This document shows, piece after piece, positions 51,258 to 59,660 of a DNA stretch of 64,000 bases. The notes below the pieces were generated by a model that was not told the DNA's origin, searched no databases, and saw only the letters and a list, made by a program, of their open reading frames with translations. The number at the start of each line of letters is the position of its first letter. Within the stretch, counting starts at the first letter, position 1. The stretch covers positions 1-64,000 of the forward strand of contig PNKH01000034.1 in NCBI GenBank assembly GCA_013822345.1, written 5' to 3'. This DNA comes from Isosphaera sp. (GTDB lineage Bacteria; Planctomycetota; Planctomycetia; Gemmatales; Gemmataceae). Both the position numbers and the translations under genes were made by a program.

Positions 51258-52322
51258 TCAGTCCCGCCGGAGCTTCAGCAGCGCCGCCGCGTCCCACACC
51301 GTCACCGCCCCGCTCGACCCGCCGGCCGCCAGCCGGTCGCCGGTCGCGTCGAAGCAGACCTGCGAGACCCCGTGCGGGTCGGCGGTCAACTTCGCCAGCA
51401 CCTCGCCCGACCCGACATCGATCAGGAACAGGTTCGCCGCCCCCCTTCCGTCGAAGGTGCCGCAGGCGAGGTGCTTCCCGCCGGGGTGGAACGCGACCGC
51501 CGCCGCCGTGAACCGCCCGAGCGGCGGGAGCTGGCGGACCGGCTTCCCGGTCGCCGCGTCGTACCACACGACCGACCCGTCCCCGAACCCGGCCGCCACC
51601 AGCTTCCCGTCCGGCGAGTGGGCCAGGGCGTCCGCCGGGAAGGCCGTCTTGACCGTCACCCGGGCCGGCTGCCCGGCCAGCGACCAGAGGTCGATCCGGA
51701 ACCCGCCGTCCCCCCGGACCCCGACCGCCAGCCGCCGGGCGCGCGGGTCGAGGGCCCGCCCCTTGACCTCGTCCCCCGCGTCCACGACGCGGACGAGGTC
51801 GCGCCCGGACTGCTTCCCGAAGTCCCACTCCCGGAGCGCCGGCCGCTCGAAGTCGGGCCGGTCGAGCAGGAACGCGGTCTCGCCCTTCGGGTCGAGCCAC
51901 ACGCCCGAGTCCCCGAGCAGGCGGGGCACCTTCACCGCGCCGTCACCTGGCGGGGCGGGCTTGCCGGGCGGGAGCGGCAGGAACTTCAGGTGGCCGTCCG
52001 CCGCGTAGGCGATCCACGTCCCGTCCGGGCCGACCGCGCACGCCACCGCCCGGAACGTACAGCCCCCGCCCGTGACCACCGCCGACGCGACCGCCTTCCC
52101 GGTCGCCGGGTCGTACGCCCCGAGGGCGGCGTCCGCGGGGCCGGCGAGCAGGTCGCGCGGGTCGGCATGGCGGACGGCCACCGCCCCGCCGGGGGTGAAC
52201 GCCAGCCACTGGACGTTGGTCACAGCGGCCCCGCCGGCCTTCTTGACCGAGAACGTGTGGAGCGGCTTCGGGCCGGCGCCCTGGGCCGCCAAGCACCACA
52301 CCCCCAGGCACAGCGCGGTCAT
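51258..52322 (-). CDS. Exported WD40-type beta-propeller protein
   Basis: 354 residues with a short signal (MTALCLGVWCLAAQGAG). WD40-like blades recur: SPDGKLVAAGFGDGSVVWYD, FHPGGKHLACGTFDG, and a final SSGAVTVWDAAALLKL. About five to seven blades. It is a scaffold or interaction protein with no enzymatic motif, a common type in planctomycetes. It is followed 25 nt upstream in sequence by the HEAT-repeat gene on the same strand, so they may form a unit. Confidence 0.85.
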   Translation of the reverse strand: MTALCLGVWCLAAQGAGPKPLHTFSVKKAGGAAVTNVQWLAFTPGGAVAVRHADPRDLLAGPADAALGAYDPATGKAVASAVVTGGGCTFRAVACAVGPDGTWIAYAADGHLKFLPLPPGKPAPPGDGAVKVPRLLGDSGVWLDPKGETAFLLDRPDFERPALREWDFGKQSGRDLVRVVDAGDEVKGRALDPRARRLAVGVRGDGGFRIDLWSLAGQPARVTVKTAFPADALAHSPDGKLVAAGFGDGSVVWYDAATGKPVRQLPPLGRFTAAAVAFHPGGKHLACGTFDGRGAANLFLIDVGSGEVLAKLTADPHGVSQVCFDATGDRLAAGGSSGAVTVWDAAALLKLRRD

Positions 52323-52347
52323 CGCCCCTCCCGGTTGACGGAGCCGT

Positions 52348-54519
52348 TCACCTCACCCCGGCCTTCTTCGCCGCGGCCGGGTCGACCGCCTTCAGCGCCG
52401 CGGCGGCGGTCGCCGCGAGTTGCGCGTCCGGGTGGGCAAGCAGCTTCACCAGCTCCGGCACCGCCGCCTTCGCCGCCGGCCCGACCCGGCCGAGCGCCCG
52501 CACCGCCATGTACCGCTCGTTGTCGCCCCAGGTTCCGTCCAGGTTCGCGTCCTCCAGCGTCCGCACCAGCAACGGCACCACCCGCTCGTCCTTCGCCGTC
52601 CGCCACAGCGTCTCGGCCGACGTGATCCGCACCCGGTAGCTGCGGTGGCTCAGCCCGCGGGCTGCCTCCTTCTCCCCGGCCTTGTCCTCGGCCACCAGGA
52701 CCAGCGCCAGGGCGGCGTGCGCCCGGACCAGCGCGTCCGGGTGGTCGAGCTTCCGCCGCAGCACCCCGGCGGCCGCCTCCCGGTCCGCCGGCCCGATCAG
52801 CCCGACCGCCTCGCACGCCGCGGACTGGACCGGCCCCGGCTCGTCCCCGTCGAGCAGCGCGAGGAGCGGCCCGACCGCGTCCGCCGCCCCGGGGCCGACC
52901 CGCCCGAGCGCCTCCGCCGCCGACCACCGGACGGCCGCGAACGGGTCGAACAGGGACCGCACCAGGTCCGGCACGGCCGCCTTCGCGTCCGGGCCGAACT
53001 CGATCCCGAGGTCGGCCGCGGCCAGCTCCCGGATCAACGGGTCGGGGTCCTTCAGCAACCCCGCCGCGGCCGGCAGGGCGGCCGCCGAGCCGTCGATCTT
53101 CCACAGGGCGGTGGCGGCCCTCAGCCGCACCCCGTGCTCGCGGTCGTCCAGGAGGGCGGTGAGGTTCGGGACCGCGGGCTTCCCGGCCGCTCCCAACTGG
53201 GCCAGGATCGCGGCGGCCTCCAGGCGGCGGCCGGGGTACGGGTGGTCGAGGCGGGCGGCGACCGCGGCCACCGCCTCGGGCTTCGGGTCGAGCCGGCAGG
53301 CGGCGACCGCCGCCCAGAACGCGGTCTCCGGCTCGTCGTCCTTCGCCGCCGCCCGGAGGGCGTCGGCCGCGCCCGCGGCGGCCGGCCCGAGTTCCGCCAG
53401 CGCGATCACGGCCCGGGCCCGGACCCGGGCGTCCTTGTGGGCGAGCAGGGCGGCGAGCCGCGGGACCGCGTCCTTCGACCGCGCCCCCAGCAGCCGGGCC
53501 GCCACGACCGCGACCCCCGGGTCTTCGGACTTCAGCCCCCGTTCCAGGGCCGCGTCCGTTTCCGGACCGGGGTCGATCCGCGCGAGGAAGTGGCCGACCG
53601 ACCGCCACACCACGGGCGGCGCGTCCTTCCCGGCGAGCATCCCCCGCAGGACCCGGGCCGCCTCGGGGTCGCGGCCGACCAGCCACAGCGCCGCGGCCGC
53701 GGCCGGACGGACGGCGCCGTCGGTCTTCTCGCCGGCGATCAGCTTCTTCAGCGCCGGGACGGCGTCCTTCGCGGCCGGCCCGACCGCCCCGACGACGGGG
53801 ACCACCTCCGCCGCGGCCTCGGGCAGCAGGGCCACCAGGTCCGGGACCGCAGGGGCCGCGTCGGGTCCGAGGGTGGCGAGGAACAAGGCCGCCGAATCCC
53901 GGGCGGCCTGGTCGCCCGTCTTCAAGACCGCCGTCAGCACGGGGGGCACGTCCTTCGTCCCCGCGTCCAGCCGGACGAGCGCGCCGGCGGCCGCCAGACG
54001 GACATCCAACGACTCGTCGGCAAGGGCCTTCGTCAGCGCGGGAACCGCCGAGTACCCCTCGATCCGCCCGAGCGCCCCGGCCGCCGACGCCCGCACCTTC
54101 GCGTCCGGCGCGGTGAGCAGCCGGACGACCGCCGGGACGGCCGGGCGGGCGTCGGCCCCGATCTGGGCCAGCACGATCAACCGGGTCCGCTTCGCGTCCT
54201 CGTCCCCGGACCACAGCCCCGCCGTCAGGGCCGGGACCGCCTTCGGCCCGAGGTCGACGAGCACCCGCAGGAGCGTGGTGTTCACCTTCTTCGAGCCGGC
54301 CGCGGCCGCGACGAGGGCGTGGGCCACCTCGTCCGTCCGGCCGGCCAGCGCCCGGACCGCGTCCACGGCCCGGCGGGAGGCGTCCGCGTCCTCCGCCCCG
54401 ATCTGCTTCACCCACTCCGCCAGCGGCTTGCCGTCGTGGACCGGCTCCTTCGGCGGGTCGGCCGCCGGCGCGGCGGCGGGAAGGAGAGCGGCGAGAACGG
54501 CGAACGACAAGCGCGACAC
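52348..54519 (-). CDS. Exported HEAT-repeat protein
   Basis: 723 residues, GTG start at 54519 with AGGAGG 6-11 nt upstream. The signal is VSRLSFAVLAALLPAAAPAA. The rest is a long array of about 15 HEAT repeats with the typical pairs (DAKVRASAAGALGRIEGYSA, DPFAAVRWSAAEALGRVGP, DAQLAATAAAALKAVDP). It is a superhelical scaffold; ligand unknown. It is preceded by a DUF1570 gene and a family A repeat, and followed by the WD40 gene. Repeats are diverse in sequence, so this is not a recent tandem expansion. Confidence 0.9.
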   Translation of the reverse strand: MSRLSFAVLAALLPAAAPAADPPKEPVHDGKPLAEWVKQIGAEDADASRRAVDAVRALAGRTDEVAHALVAAAAGSKKVNTTLLRVLVDLGPKAVPALTAGLWSGDEDAKRTRLIVLAQIGADARPAVPAVVRLLTAPDAKVRASAAGALGRIEGYSAVPALTKALADESLDVRLAAAGALVRLDAGTKDVPPVLTAVLKTGDQAARDSAALFLATLGPDAAPAVPDLVALLPEAAAEVVPVVGAVGPAAKDAVPALKKLIAGEKTDGAVRPAAAAALWLVGRDPEAARVLRGMLAGKDAPPVVWRSVGHFLARIDPGPETDAALERGLKSEDPGVAVVAARLLGARSKDAVPRLAALLAHKDARVRARAVIALAELGPAAAGAADALRAAAKDDEPETAFWAAVAACRLDPKPEAVAAVAARLDHPYPGRRLEAAAILAQLGAAGKPAVPNLTALLDDREHGVRLRAATALWKIDGSAAALPAAAGLLKDPDPLIRELAAADLGIEFGPDAKAAVPDLVRSLFDPFAAVRWSAAEALGRVGPGAADAVGPLLALLDGDEPGPVQSAACEAVGLIGPADREAAAGVLRRKLDHPDALVRAHAALALVLVAEDKAGEKEAARGLSHRSYRVRITSAETLWRTAKDERVVPLLVRTLEDANLDGTWGDNERYMAVRALGRVGPAAKAAVPELVKLLAHPDAQLAATAAAALKAVDPAAAKKAGVR

Positions 54520-54536
54520 GGGCGGTCCTCCTTTGT

Positions 54537-54643
54537 CCTGGACCGCGGCCGTCCCGGCCGCCGGTATCCCGTTCGGGAGGCTCCGGAGTTCCCGCGGAGC
54601 CGCATGAATCGGGTGCCGGCGGCCGGGACGGCCGCGCTCCAGG
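54537..54643. repeat. Inverted repeat, family A, hybrid arms
   Basis: 28-bp arms (54537-54564, 54616-54643) with one mismatch: the left arm reads CTGGACCGCGG, the right arm matches CTGGAGCGCGG. Both forms occur as matched pairs in other copies. The 51-nt centre resembles that at 25432-25479. Confidence 0.93.
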
Positions 54644-54647
54644 TGGT

Positions 54648-56048
54648 TCACTTCGCCACGGTCCCGTCCGGCTGGAGGGCGAGCAGGTACTTGTGCCACG
54701 CCGCCTCGAACGCCGGCAACTCCTGCCCGACCAGCTTCACGAACGCGGCCCGCGGGTCGCCCCCGCCGTTCACCGCCACCAGGTACTCGCGGAACCCCTT
54801 CGTCCCGACCGCCCGCCGCCCGAACGTCAGGTAGTACGCCAGCCCCCAGCTCGACAGGTACGCCCGGTCGGCCGCCGCCTTCTGGTCCGCGTGGGCCGCC
54901 AGGAACGCGTCCTTCCCGGTCGTCAGCAGGTCGGCCAGCGGCACCACCCGGCCGGCCCCGGGCTTCCCCTTCAGCCAGTCCTTCACCCGGGCCAGCCGCT
55001 CCTTGTCCGGGGCGTCGGCCCGCAGCTCCCCGGCCTCCACCACCGCCGTCTCGAACACCTGGGCCAGCCCCTCGTTCAGCCACCGCGGCAGCTCCCCCGT
55101 CCCCTTCCCGGCCTTCACCCCGTCCGGCCCGAGCGGCGGGTAGGCGAACGTCCCGGCGTAGGCGTGGAACGCCTCGTGGTGGAGGACCGCGAACACCCGG
55201 GCGGTGGCGGCGTCGAACCTCGCCCCGTTCTGCCGGTCGGCCCCCCACACCCGCCGCCGCTCCGCGTCGACCGCCTTCAGGTGGCGGGACAGTTCCCCCT
55301 CCTTGTACAACTTCCGCACCGCCTCCTCGTACTTGTCCAGGGCGGCGAGCTGCTGGGAGTGGTGGATCCGGGCGGCCTGCAGCTCGGTCCCGAGCCGCCG
55401 CAGCTCGCTCCCGCACAGCACCCGGTTGCCGGCCGGGTCGAACACCGCCGGGTGGAGCAGCCCGGCCCCGCCGAGCGGGCCGAGCAGGTCCCGGTACTCG
55501 TCCCGGTCGGTGGCCAGCAGCACCCGGGTCGGGCGGGCGTCCTTCGCCGCCGGCGGGAGGAACCGGGCGAACGCCGCGTACACCTGCTCGAGCCGGACGG
55601 CCGACCGCCGGGCCAGCTCCTCCGACCCGGTCGAGTCGAGGGTGAAGTAGTCGGACGTGTACCGCCGGGCCTCGCCCGGCTTCCCCGGCCAGTCGGTGGC
55701 GACCAGCTCCAGGGCCTCCATCCGGGCCCGCTCCCCGGCCGCGTCCTGGTCCAGGTCGGCGAGCCGCTTCGCCAGCACCGCCCGGTCGGCCTCCGACAGC
55801 CGCTTGACCGCCGCCACCTCGGCCTTGGAGAAGGTGCTGGTGAAGGTGACGGTCGGGCGGCCGGGCGGGCGGGACACGGACCGGAACCGGATCCCGTCCG
55901 GGGCCTCGTGCAGGATCAGCCCCTTCACGCTGTTCCCGTTGGCCAGGGACAGCTCGTCGAACGCCCAGTTCGACAGCCCGGGCGGCTGCCCGGGGGCCGC
56001 GGCCGGGGCGAGAACGGCCAGCGCGGCGGCCGCGGCGAAGTGCCTCAT
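54648..56048 (-). CDS. DUF1570-type exported metallopeptidase-like protein
   Basis: 466 residues with a signal peptide (about 1-20). The catalytic-like zinc motif HEAFH (291-295, within FAVLHHEAFHAYAGTF) and a downstream Glu in WLNEGLAQVFE (Glu326) match the gluzincin pattern HExxH...E. DUF1570 proteins in planctomycetes share this layout. Ala/Leu-rich helices surround it. Peptidase activity is plausible but unproven. It precedes the HEAT gene on the same strand with a family A repeat between. Confidence 0.85.
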   Translation of the reverse strand: MRHFAAAAALAVLAPAAAPGQPPGLSNWAFDELSLANGNSVKGLILHEAPDGIRFRSVSRPPGRPTVTFTSTFSKAEVAAVKRLSEADRAVLAKRLADLDQDAAGERARMEALELVATDWPGKPGEARRYTSDYFTLDSTGSEELARRSAVRLEQVYAAFARFLPPAAKDARPTRVLLATDRDEYRDLLGPLGGAGLLHPAVFDPAGNRVLCGSELRRLGTELQAARIHHSQQLAALDKYEEAVRKLYKEGELSRHLKAVDAERRRVWGADRQNGARFDAATARVFAVLHHEAFHAYAGTFAYPPLGPDGVKAGKGTGELPRWLNEGLAQVFETAVVEAGELRADAPDKERLARVKDWLKGKPGAGRVVPLADLLTTGKDAFLAAHADQKAAADRAYLSSWGLAYYLTFGRRAVGTKGFREYLVAVNGGGDPRAAFVKLVGQELPAFEAAWHKYLLALQPDGTVAK

Positions 56049-56079
56049 CGTCGGGTCCCTGGGGGCCGGGGGTGGGCGT

Positions 56080-56144
56080 CACCCGCTCCCTGACGGTCGC
56101 GGTTCGCCACCGCCGGGCGAACCGCGACCGTCAGGGAGCGGGTG
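56080..56144. repeat. Inverted repeat, family C, opposite topology
   Basis: Perfect 29-bp arms (56080-56108, 56116-56144) with a 7-nt loop. The outer ends read CACCCGCTCC and the loop side GGTTCGCC, the reverse of the element at 28125-28197. The one substitution (CTG for CTC) is matched in the other arm. Confidence 0.94.
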
Positions 56145-56245
56145 TCGGCGCGGCGGCGGGTGACGCCCGCCGCCCCCACGCCGACCAGCCCCGGGTGTCT
56201 ATCAATCCCATTGTGGGCCGCGGTCCGGCCGGGGGGAAGTGTGCG

Positions 56246-56869
56246 ATGTCGACCGACCTGGTGGTGGCGGTGACCGGGGCGAGCGGCTCACCCTACGGCG
56301 TGCGGCTGGTCGAGGTGCTGCTCCGCGCCGGGCGGACCGTGCACCTCACCGTCAGCCCGGCGGCGGTCGAGGTGTTCGACCGGGAGGTCGGGCGCGCCCT
56401 CAAGCTGCCGGAGGGCGAGTTCGACCCGCTGGCGTTCCTCGGCCCGGCGGCGGACGGGCTGGACGTGTCGCGGCTGCGGTACCACCACTTCCGGAACTTC
56501 GGGGCGGGGATCGCGAGCGGGTCGTTCCCGACGGCCGGGATGGCGGTCTGCCCGTGCAGTATGGGGACGCTGGCGGCGGTCGCCCACGGGGTGTCGGAGA
56601 ACCTGATCCACCGGGCGGCGGACGTGCACCTGAAGGAGCGGCGGAAACTGGTGCTGGTGCCGCGGGAGACGCCGCTCGGCTTGATCCAGCTGCGGAACAT
56701 GGCGGCGGTGGCGGAGGCCGGGGCGGTGGTGCTGCCGGCGATGCCGGGGTTCTACACCCGCCCGCGGAGCGTCGCCGACATGGTCGACTTCGTGGTGGCC
56801 CGGGTGTGCGACCAGCTCGGGGTGGACCACCGGCTGGTGGAGCGGTGGGGCTCGGGAGAGAAGGGGTGA
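56246..56869 (+). CDS. ubiX: Flavin prenyltransferase UbiX
   Basis: 207 residues, usual length. It prenylates FMN to make the cofactor of UbiD decarboxylases. VAVTGASGSPYGVRLVEVLL (N-terminal phosphate-binding motif), the SGSFPTAGMAVCPCSMGTLAAVAHG segment and the C-terminal LVPRETPLGLIQLRNM and MPGFYTRPRSVADMVDFVV match the family. No ubiD is in the window. The last residues EKG and stop codon lie inside an inverted repeat arm. Confidence 0.95.
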   Translation: MSTDLVVAVTGASGSPYGVRLVEVLLRAGRTVHLTVSPAAVEVFDREVGRALKLPEGEFDPLAFLGPAADGLDVSRLRYHHFRNFGAGIASGSFPTAGMAVCPCSMGTLAAVAHGVSENLIHRAADVHLKERRKLVLVPRETPLGLIQLRNMAAVAEAGAVVLPAMPGFYTRPRSVADMVDFVVARVCDQLGVDHRLVERWGSGEKG

Positions 56870-56956
56870 ACGGGTGAGAGAGTAAAGGGGTGAGAAGACC
56901 GGGGTCGTCTTCGTCTTCGTCACCCCTTCACCCTCTCACCCGTTCACCCCTTCTCT
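56857..56956. repeat. Inverted repeat, family K
   Basis: 37-bp arms (56857-56893, 56920-56956) with two A/G mismatches, AGAGAAGGGGTGAACGGGTG onward, around 26 nt. Purine-rich on one strand. The left arm contains the last codons and TGA of ubiX. Confidence 0.92.
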
Positions 56957-57032
56957 TGCAACGCCGCGGGGCGGCGACCGCGGTTGAGCCCGCGGCGGCG
57001 GCCGGGTATCGTCCGGGGAAGGAGGACCACAC

Positions 57033-57626
57033 ATGGCGTCTGCCGTGTTCCAGGTGCGGGTGCCGTCCGGCCCGCCGCGGCCGCTGCGGTGGACGGTCGA
57101 GCAGTTCCACGCGCTCGGGGACCTCGGGTGCTTCGAGGGCCGGCGGGCGTGGCTGCTGGACGGGGTGATCGTCGAGGAGGGGCCGATGAACCCGCCGCAC
57201 CGGATCGCGCTGGAGCTAACGGACGGGGTACTGCGGACGGTGTTCGGGGCCGGGTGGCGGGTGTGCGTCCAGATGCCGCTGGTGGTCGGGCCGGGGACGG
57301 ACCCGGAGCCGGATGTCGCGGTCGTCGCCGGGAGCGTCCGCGGCACCACCGCCCACCCGACGACCGCCGCCCTGGTGGTCGAGGTGGCGGACTCGTCCCT
57401 CACCGACGACACCACGATCAAGGCTGAGAAGTACGCGACCGGGGGGATCCTCGACTACTGGGTGGTGGACGTGGACGGGCGGCGGCTGCTGGTGTTCCGC
57501 GACCCGGCCCCGATCCCGGACGGCGGGGCGGCGTACCGGACCAGGCTCGTCTTCGCCCCGCCGGACGCGGTCGCCCCGCTCGCCGCCCCCGCCTCCCCGG
57601 TCGCCGTCGCCGACCTCCTGCCCTGA
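57033..57626 (+). CDS. Uma2-family (DUF820) restriction-endonuclease-fold protein
   Basis: 197 residues. Motifs of the family are present: WTVEQFHALGDLGCFEGRRA, WLLDGVIVEEGPMNPPHR, EPDVAVVAGS, and the catalytic-type VVEVADSSLTDDTTIKAEKYA followed by ILDYWVVDVDGRRLLVFRDP. The PD-(D/E)xK core is in D..E.AD...K. These proteins are very abundant in planctomycetes and cyanobacteria; whether they cut DNA in vivo is unknown. It stands alone between ubiX and a HAD protein, without a transposase or toxin partner. Confidence 0.9.
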   Translation: MASAVFQVRVPSGPPRPLRWTVEQFHALGDLGCFEGRRAWLLDGVIVEEGPMNPPHRIALELTDGVLRTVFGAGWRVCVQMPLVVGPGTDPEPDVAVVAGSVRGTTAHPTTAALVVEVADSSLTDDTTIKAEKYATGGILDYWVVDVDGRRLLVFRDPAPIPDGGAAYRTRLVFAPPDAVAPLAAPASPVAVADLLP

Positions 57627-57664
57627 CCGCGAACCCGCCCCCGGCCGCCCGCGTACCCGCCGGT

Positions 57665-58168
57665 ATGCGGATCTCGTTCGACCTCGACGACACCCTCATC
57701 TGCTACCAGCCCGGGGCGCTCCACGAGCCGGGCCGGCCGCCGTGGTGGCTCCGCCCGTGGGTCCGCGAGCCGCTCCGCCTCGGGGCCGCCGGCCTCCTCC
57801 GCGACCTCGCCGCCGCCGGCCACGACCTGTGGGTCTATACCACCTCGTACCGCGGCCCGGTCGCCGTCCGGTGGTGGCTGTGGTGCCACGGGGTGCGGCT
57901 CGGCGGGGTGGTCAACCAGGCCGCCCACGAGCGGCGCGTCGGCCGGCGCGGGCCGAGCAAGGTGCCCGCCCGGTTCGGCATCGACCTCCACGTCGACGAC
58001 AGTTGGGGGGTGTGGGTCGAGAACGGCGGGGCCGGGGTGTGCGTCGTCCGGCCGGACGACCCGGACTGGGCCGACTCGGTCCGCGCCGCGGTCGCCCGGG
58101 TCGGGCGGAACCAGCGGCCCGCCGCCCCGCCCGACCTGCCCGAGGCGTACCGCCACCTCGCCGGGTAA
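57665..58168 (+). CDS. HAD-superfamily phosphatase-like protein
   Basis: 167 residues. The HAD motif I is FDLDDTL (5-11) with Asp6 and Asp8 in nucleophile/acid positions. A motif II-like TTS (VYTTSY) follows, Lys in PSKVPARFGI (motif III) and acidic DLHVDDSWGV (motif IV). Small size suggests a cytosolic phosphatase with minimal cap; substrate unknown. It starts 38 nt after the Uma2 gene. Confidence 0.82.
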   Translation: MRISFDLDDTLICYQPGALHEPGRPPWWLRPWVREPLRLGAAGLLRDLAAAGHDLWVYTTSYRGPVAVRWWLWCHGVRLGGVVNQAAHERRVGRRGPSKVPARFGIDLHVDDSWGVWVENGGAGVCVVRPDDPDWADSVRAAVARVGRNQRPAAPPDLPEAYRHLAG

Positions 58169-58269
58169 CGTCTTCAACAATTCCGGCGGTTTCCTCTGGC
58201 ACCGGCCGACCCCGGCGGGTATGCGGCCGGCACCCACGGACCACCCGTCCCGCCACGCACGGAGGCGCC

Positions 58270-59586
58270 ATGCCCCGGAAGTTCGCGCTCGGCCTCGGCC
58301 TCGCCGGGGCCCTGGCCGGCCCGGCCGCCGCCCAGTTCGCCGCCGACCGCCCCCCGGCCCCGCCGACCGCCCCGGTCTCCCCCTCCACCCCGCCCCTCCT
58401 GCCGCCCGGCGTCCGCCCGGCCGGCCAGGCCCCGACCGGGTTCAACGCCATCGAACCGCCCGACGGGCGGCCGGCCGCGCCGCCGCCGGTCGACCTCGAG
58501 ATCCGGTCCGCCCTCGGCCCGGACCACCCGTGGGCGGTCAAGCCGGAGCACGGGGCGTTCTTCATCTGCGTGAAGAGTTACTCCCGCCCGAGCCGCCCGA
58601 CCGCGGAGGACAACGGCCCGTCCGCCCGGACCCTGGCCGAGGAGCTGGCCCAGGACATCCGCGACAAATACCGGGTGCAGGCGTTCCTGTACGAGTATAT
58701 CTCCGAGGAGCGGAAGGCGGAGATGGCGGCGGTCGCCGCCGCCCGGGAGCGGGCCCGGGTGTTCGCCGGGCAGACCCCCAAGTACAAGGAGGAGACCATC
58801 CTGAAGGGGGCGGAGTGGCTCCCCCCGGACAACCGGGTGCGGTACAAGACGGTGAACTACCGGGACCAGATCGCGGTGCTCGTCGGCGGGTTCGAGTCGG
58901 ACAAGGCCGCCCGCGAGGCCCTGGCCAAGGTCCGCACCTGGCCGGCCCCGGCGAACAAGAACCTAATGGACGGGGTGGCCATCGGGCGGACCGGGCGGGA
59001 CGGGAAGCAAGAGGTAGCGACCGACCACCTGAACCCGTACCTGACCGCCCACGTCGTCCCGAACCCGGCGGTCGCCCGCCCGGCCGCCCCCGCCGCGGGG
59101 GCGGCGTTCGACGACTTCCTGGTCACCCTGAACGAGGGGAAGCGGTACAACCTGCTGAAGGCGACCAAGGGGTGGACGCTGGCGGTGAAGTCGTTCACCT
59201 CCCCGGTCCAGATCGTGAGCCGGGACTCGGACGGGAAGGGCGGCGGCGGGCTGATGCGGACGTTCGGGGTGGACAAGGAGAAGGACGCGCTGCGGGCCGG
59301 GGCCGAGCAGGCCGAGAAGCTGGCCGAGGCGCTGCGGGGGATGACCGACCCGGCCGGCCGGCCGCTCAACCTGGAGTCGTTCGTCCTCCACACCCGGACC
59401 GCCAGCCTGGTCACCGTCGGCCAGTTCGACGGCCCGCACGACCCGGCCCTGGTCAGCACCAAGCGGCTCCTGTCCTCGATCACCCCGCGGGTGAGCGAGG
59501 ACAAGTCCGGGCAGCGGCCGGTGGCCAACGCACCGACCCTGTTCGGCAACCTGACCCCGATCCCGATCCCGCGGGCGGCGAAGTGA
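58270..59586 (+). CDS. Exported protein of unknown function
   Basis: 438 residues from ATG 58270 with GGAGGCGCC just upstream. A signal (MPRKFALGLGLAGALAGPAAA) and a Pro-rich region precede two related alpha/beta segments: GAFFICVKSYSRPSRP to QIAVLVGGFESDKAAREAL, and GWTLAVKSFTSPVQIV to LVTVGQFDGPHDPAL. The two halves look like tandem SPOR-like or 'sporulation-related' beta-alpha-beta modules, which bind glycan in other proteins, but I am not sure of this. A Pro/Ala-rich linker separates them. Confidence 0.8.
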   Translation: MPRKFALGLGLAGALAGPAAAQFAADRPPAPPTAPVSPSTPPLLPPGVRPAGQAPTGFNAIEPPDGRPAAPPPVDLEIRSALGPDHPWAVKPEHGAFFICVKSYSRPSRPTAEDNGPSARTLAEELAQDIRDKYRVQAFLYEYISEERKAEMAAVAAARERARVFAGQTPKYKEETILKGAEWLPPDNRVRYKTVNYRDQIAVLVGGFESDKAAREALAKVRTWPAPANKNLMDGVAIGRTGRDGKQEVATDHLNPYLTAHVVPNPAVARPAAPAAGAAFDDFLVTLNEGKRYNLLKATKGWTLAVKSFTSPVQIVSRDSDGKGGGGLMRTFGVDKEKDALRAGAEQAEKLAEALRGMTDPAGRPLNLESFVLHTRTASLVTVGQFDGPHDPALVSTKRLLSSITPRVSEDKSGQRPVANAPTLFGNLTPIPIPRAAK

Positions 59587-59602
59587 CGGCGGCGGGCCGG
59601 GG

Positions 59603-59660
59603 CCCGAGCGCGAGCGCGAGCGAGGGTCTGCGCTCGACCCTCGCTCGCGCTCGGGCTCGG
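59603..59660. repeat. Inverted repeat, family H
   Basis: Core arms of 17 bp (59612-59628, 59636-59652) with a 7-nt loop; the left arm has an extra GAGCGC repeat relative to the right, which continues as GGGCTCGG. It has the same plan as the element at 51189-51249, with CGAGCG replacing CCGGCG in both arms. It lies between convergent genes. Confidence 0.85.

Noticed and set aside
46091-51511. 1806-codon plus-strand frame across several minus- and plus-strand genes
   Set aside because: Arg/Pro/Gly-rich with no motif; it overlaps genes with clear families (46124-47398, 47528-48109, 48237-51179). Long spurious frames are expected at this GC content.
8735-59660. Inverted repeats as insertion-sequence or MITE ends with target-site duplications
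   Set aside because: The arms are separated by only 0-60 nt, no transposase or consistent flanking direct repeats were seen, and family C occurs in two opposite arrangements, so a fixed terminal-repeat transposon does not fit well.
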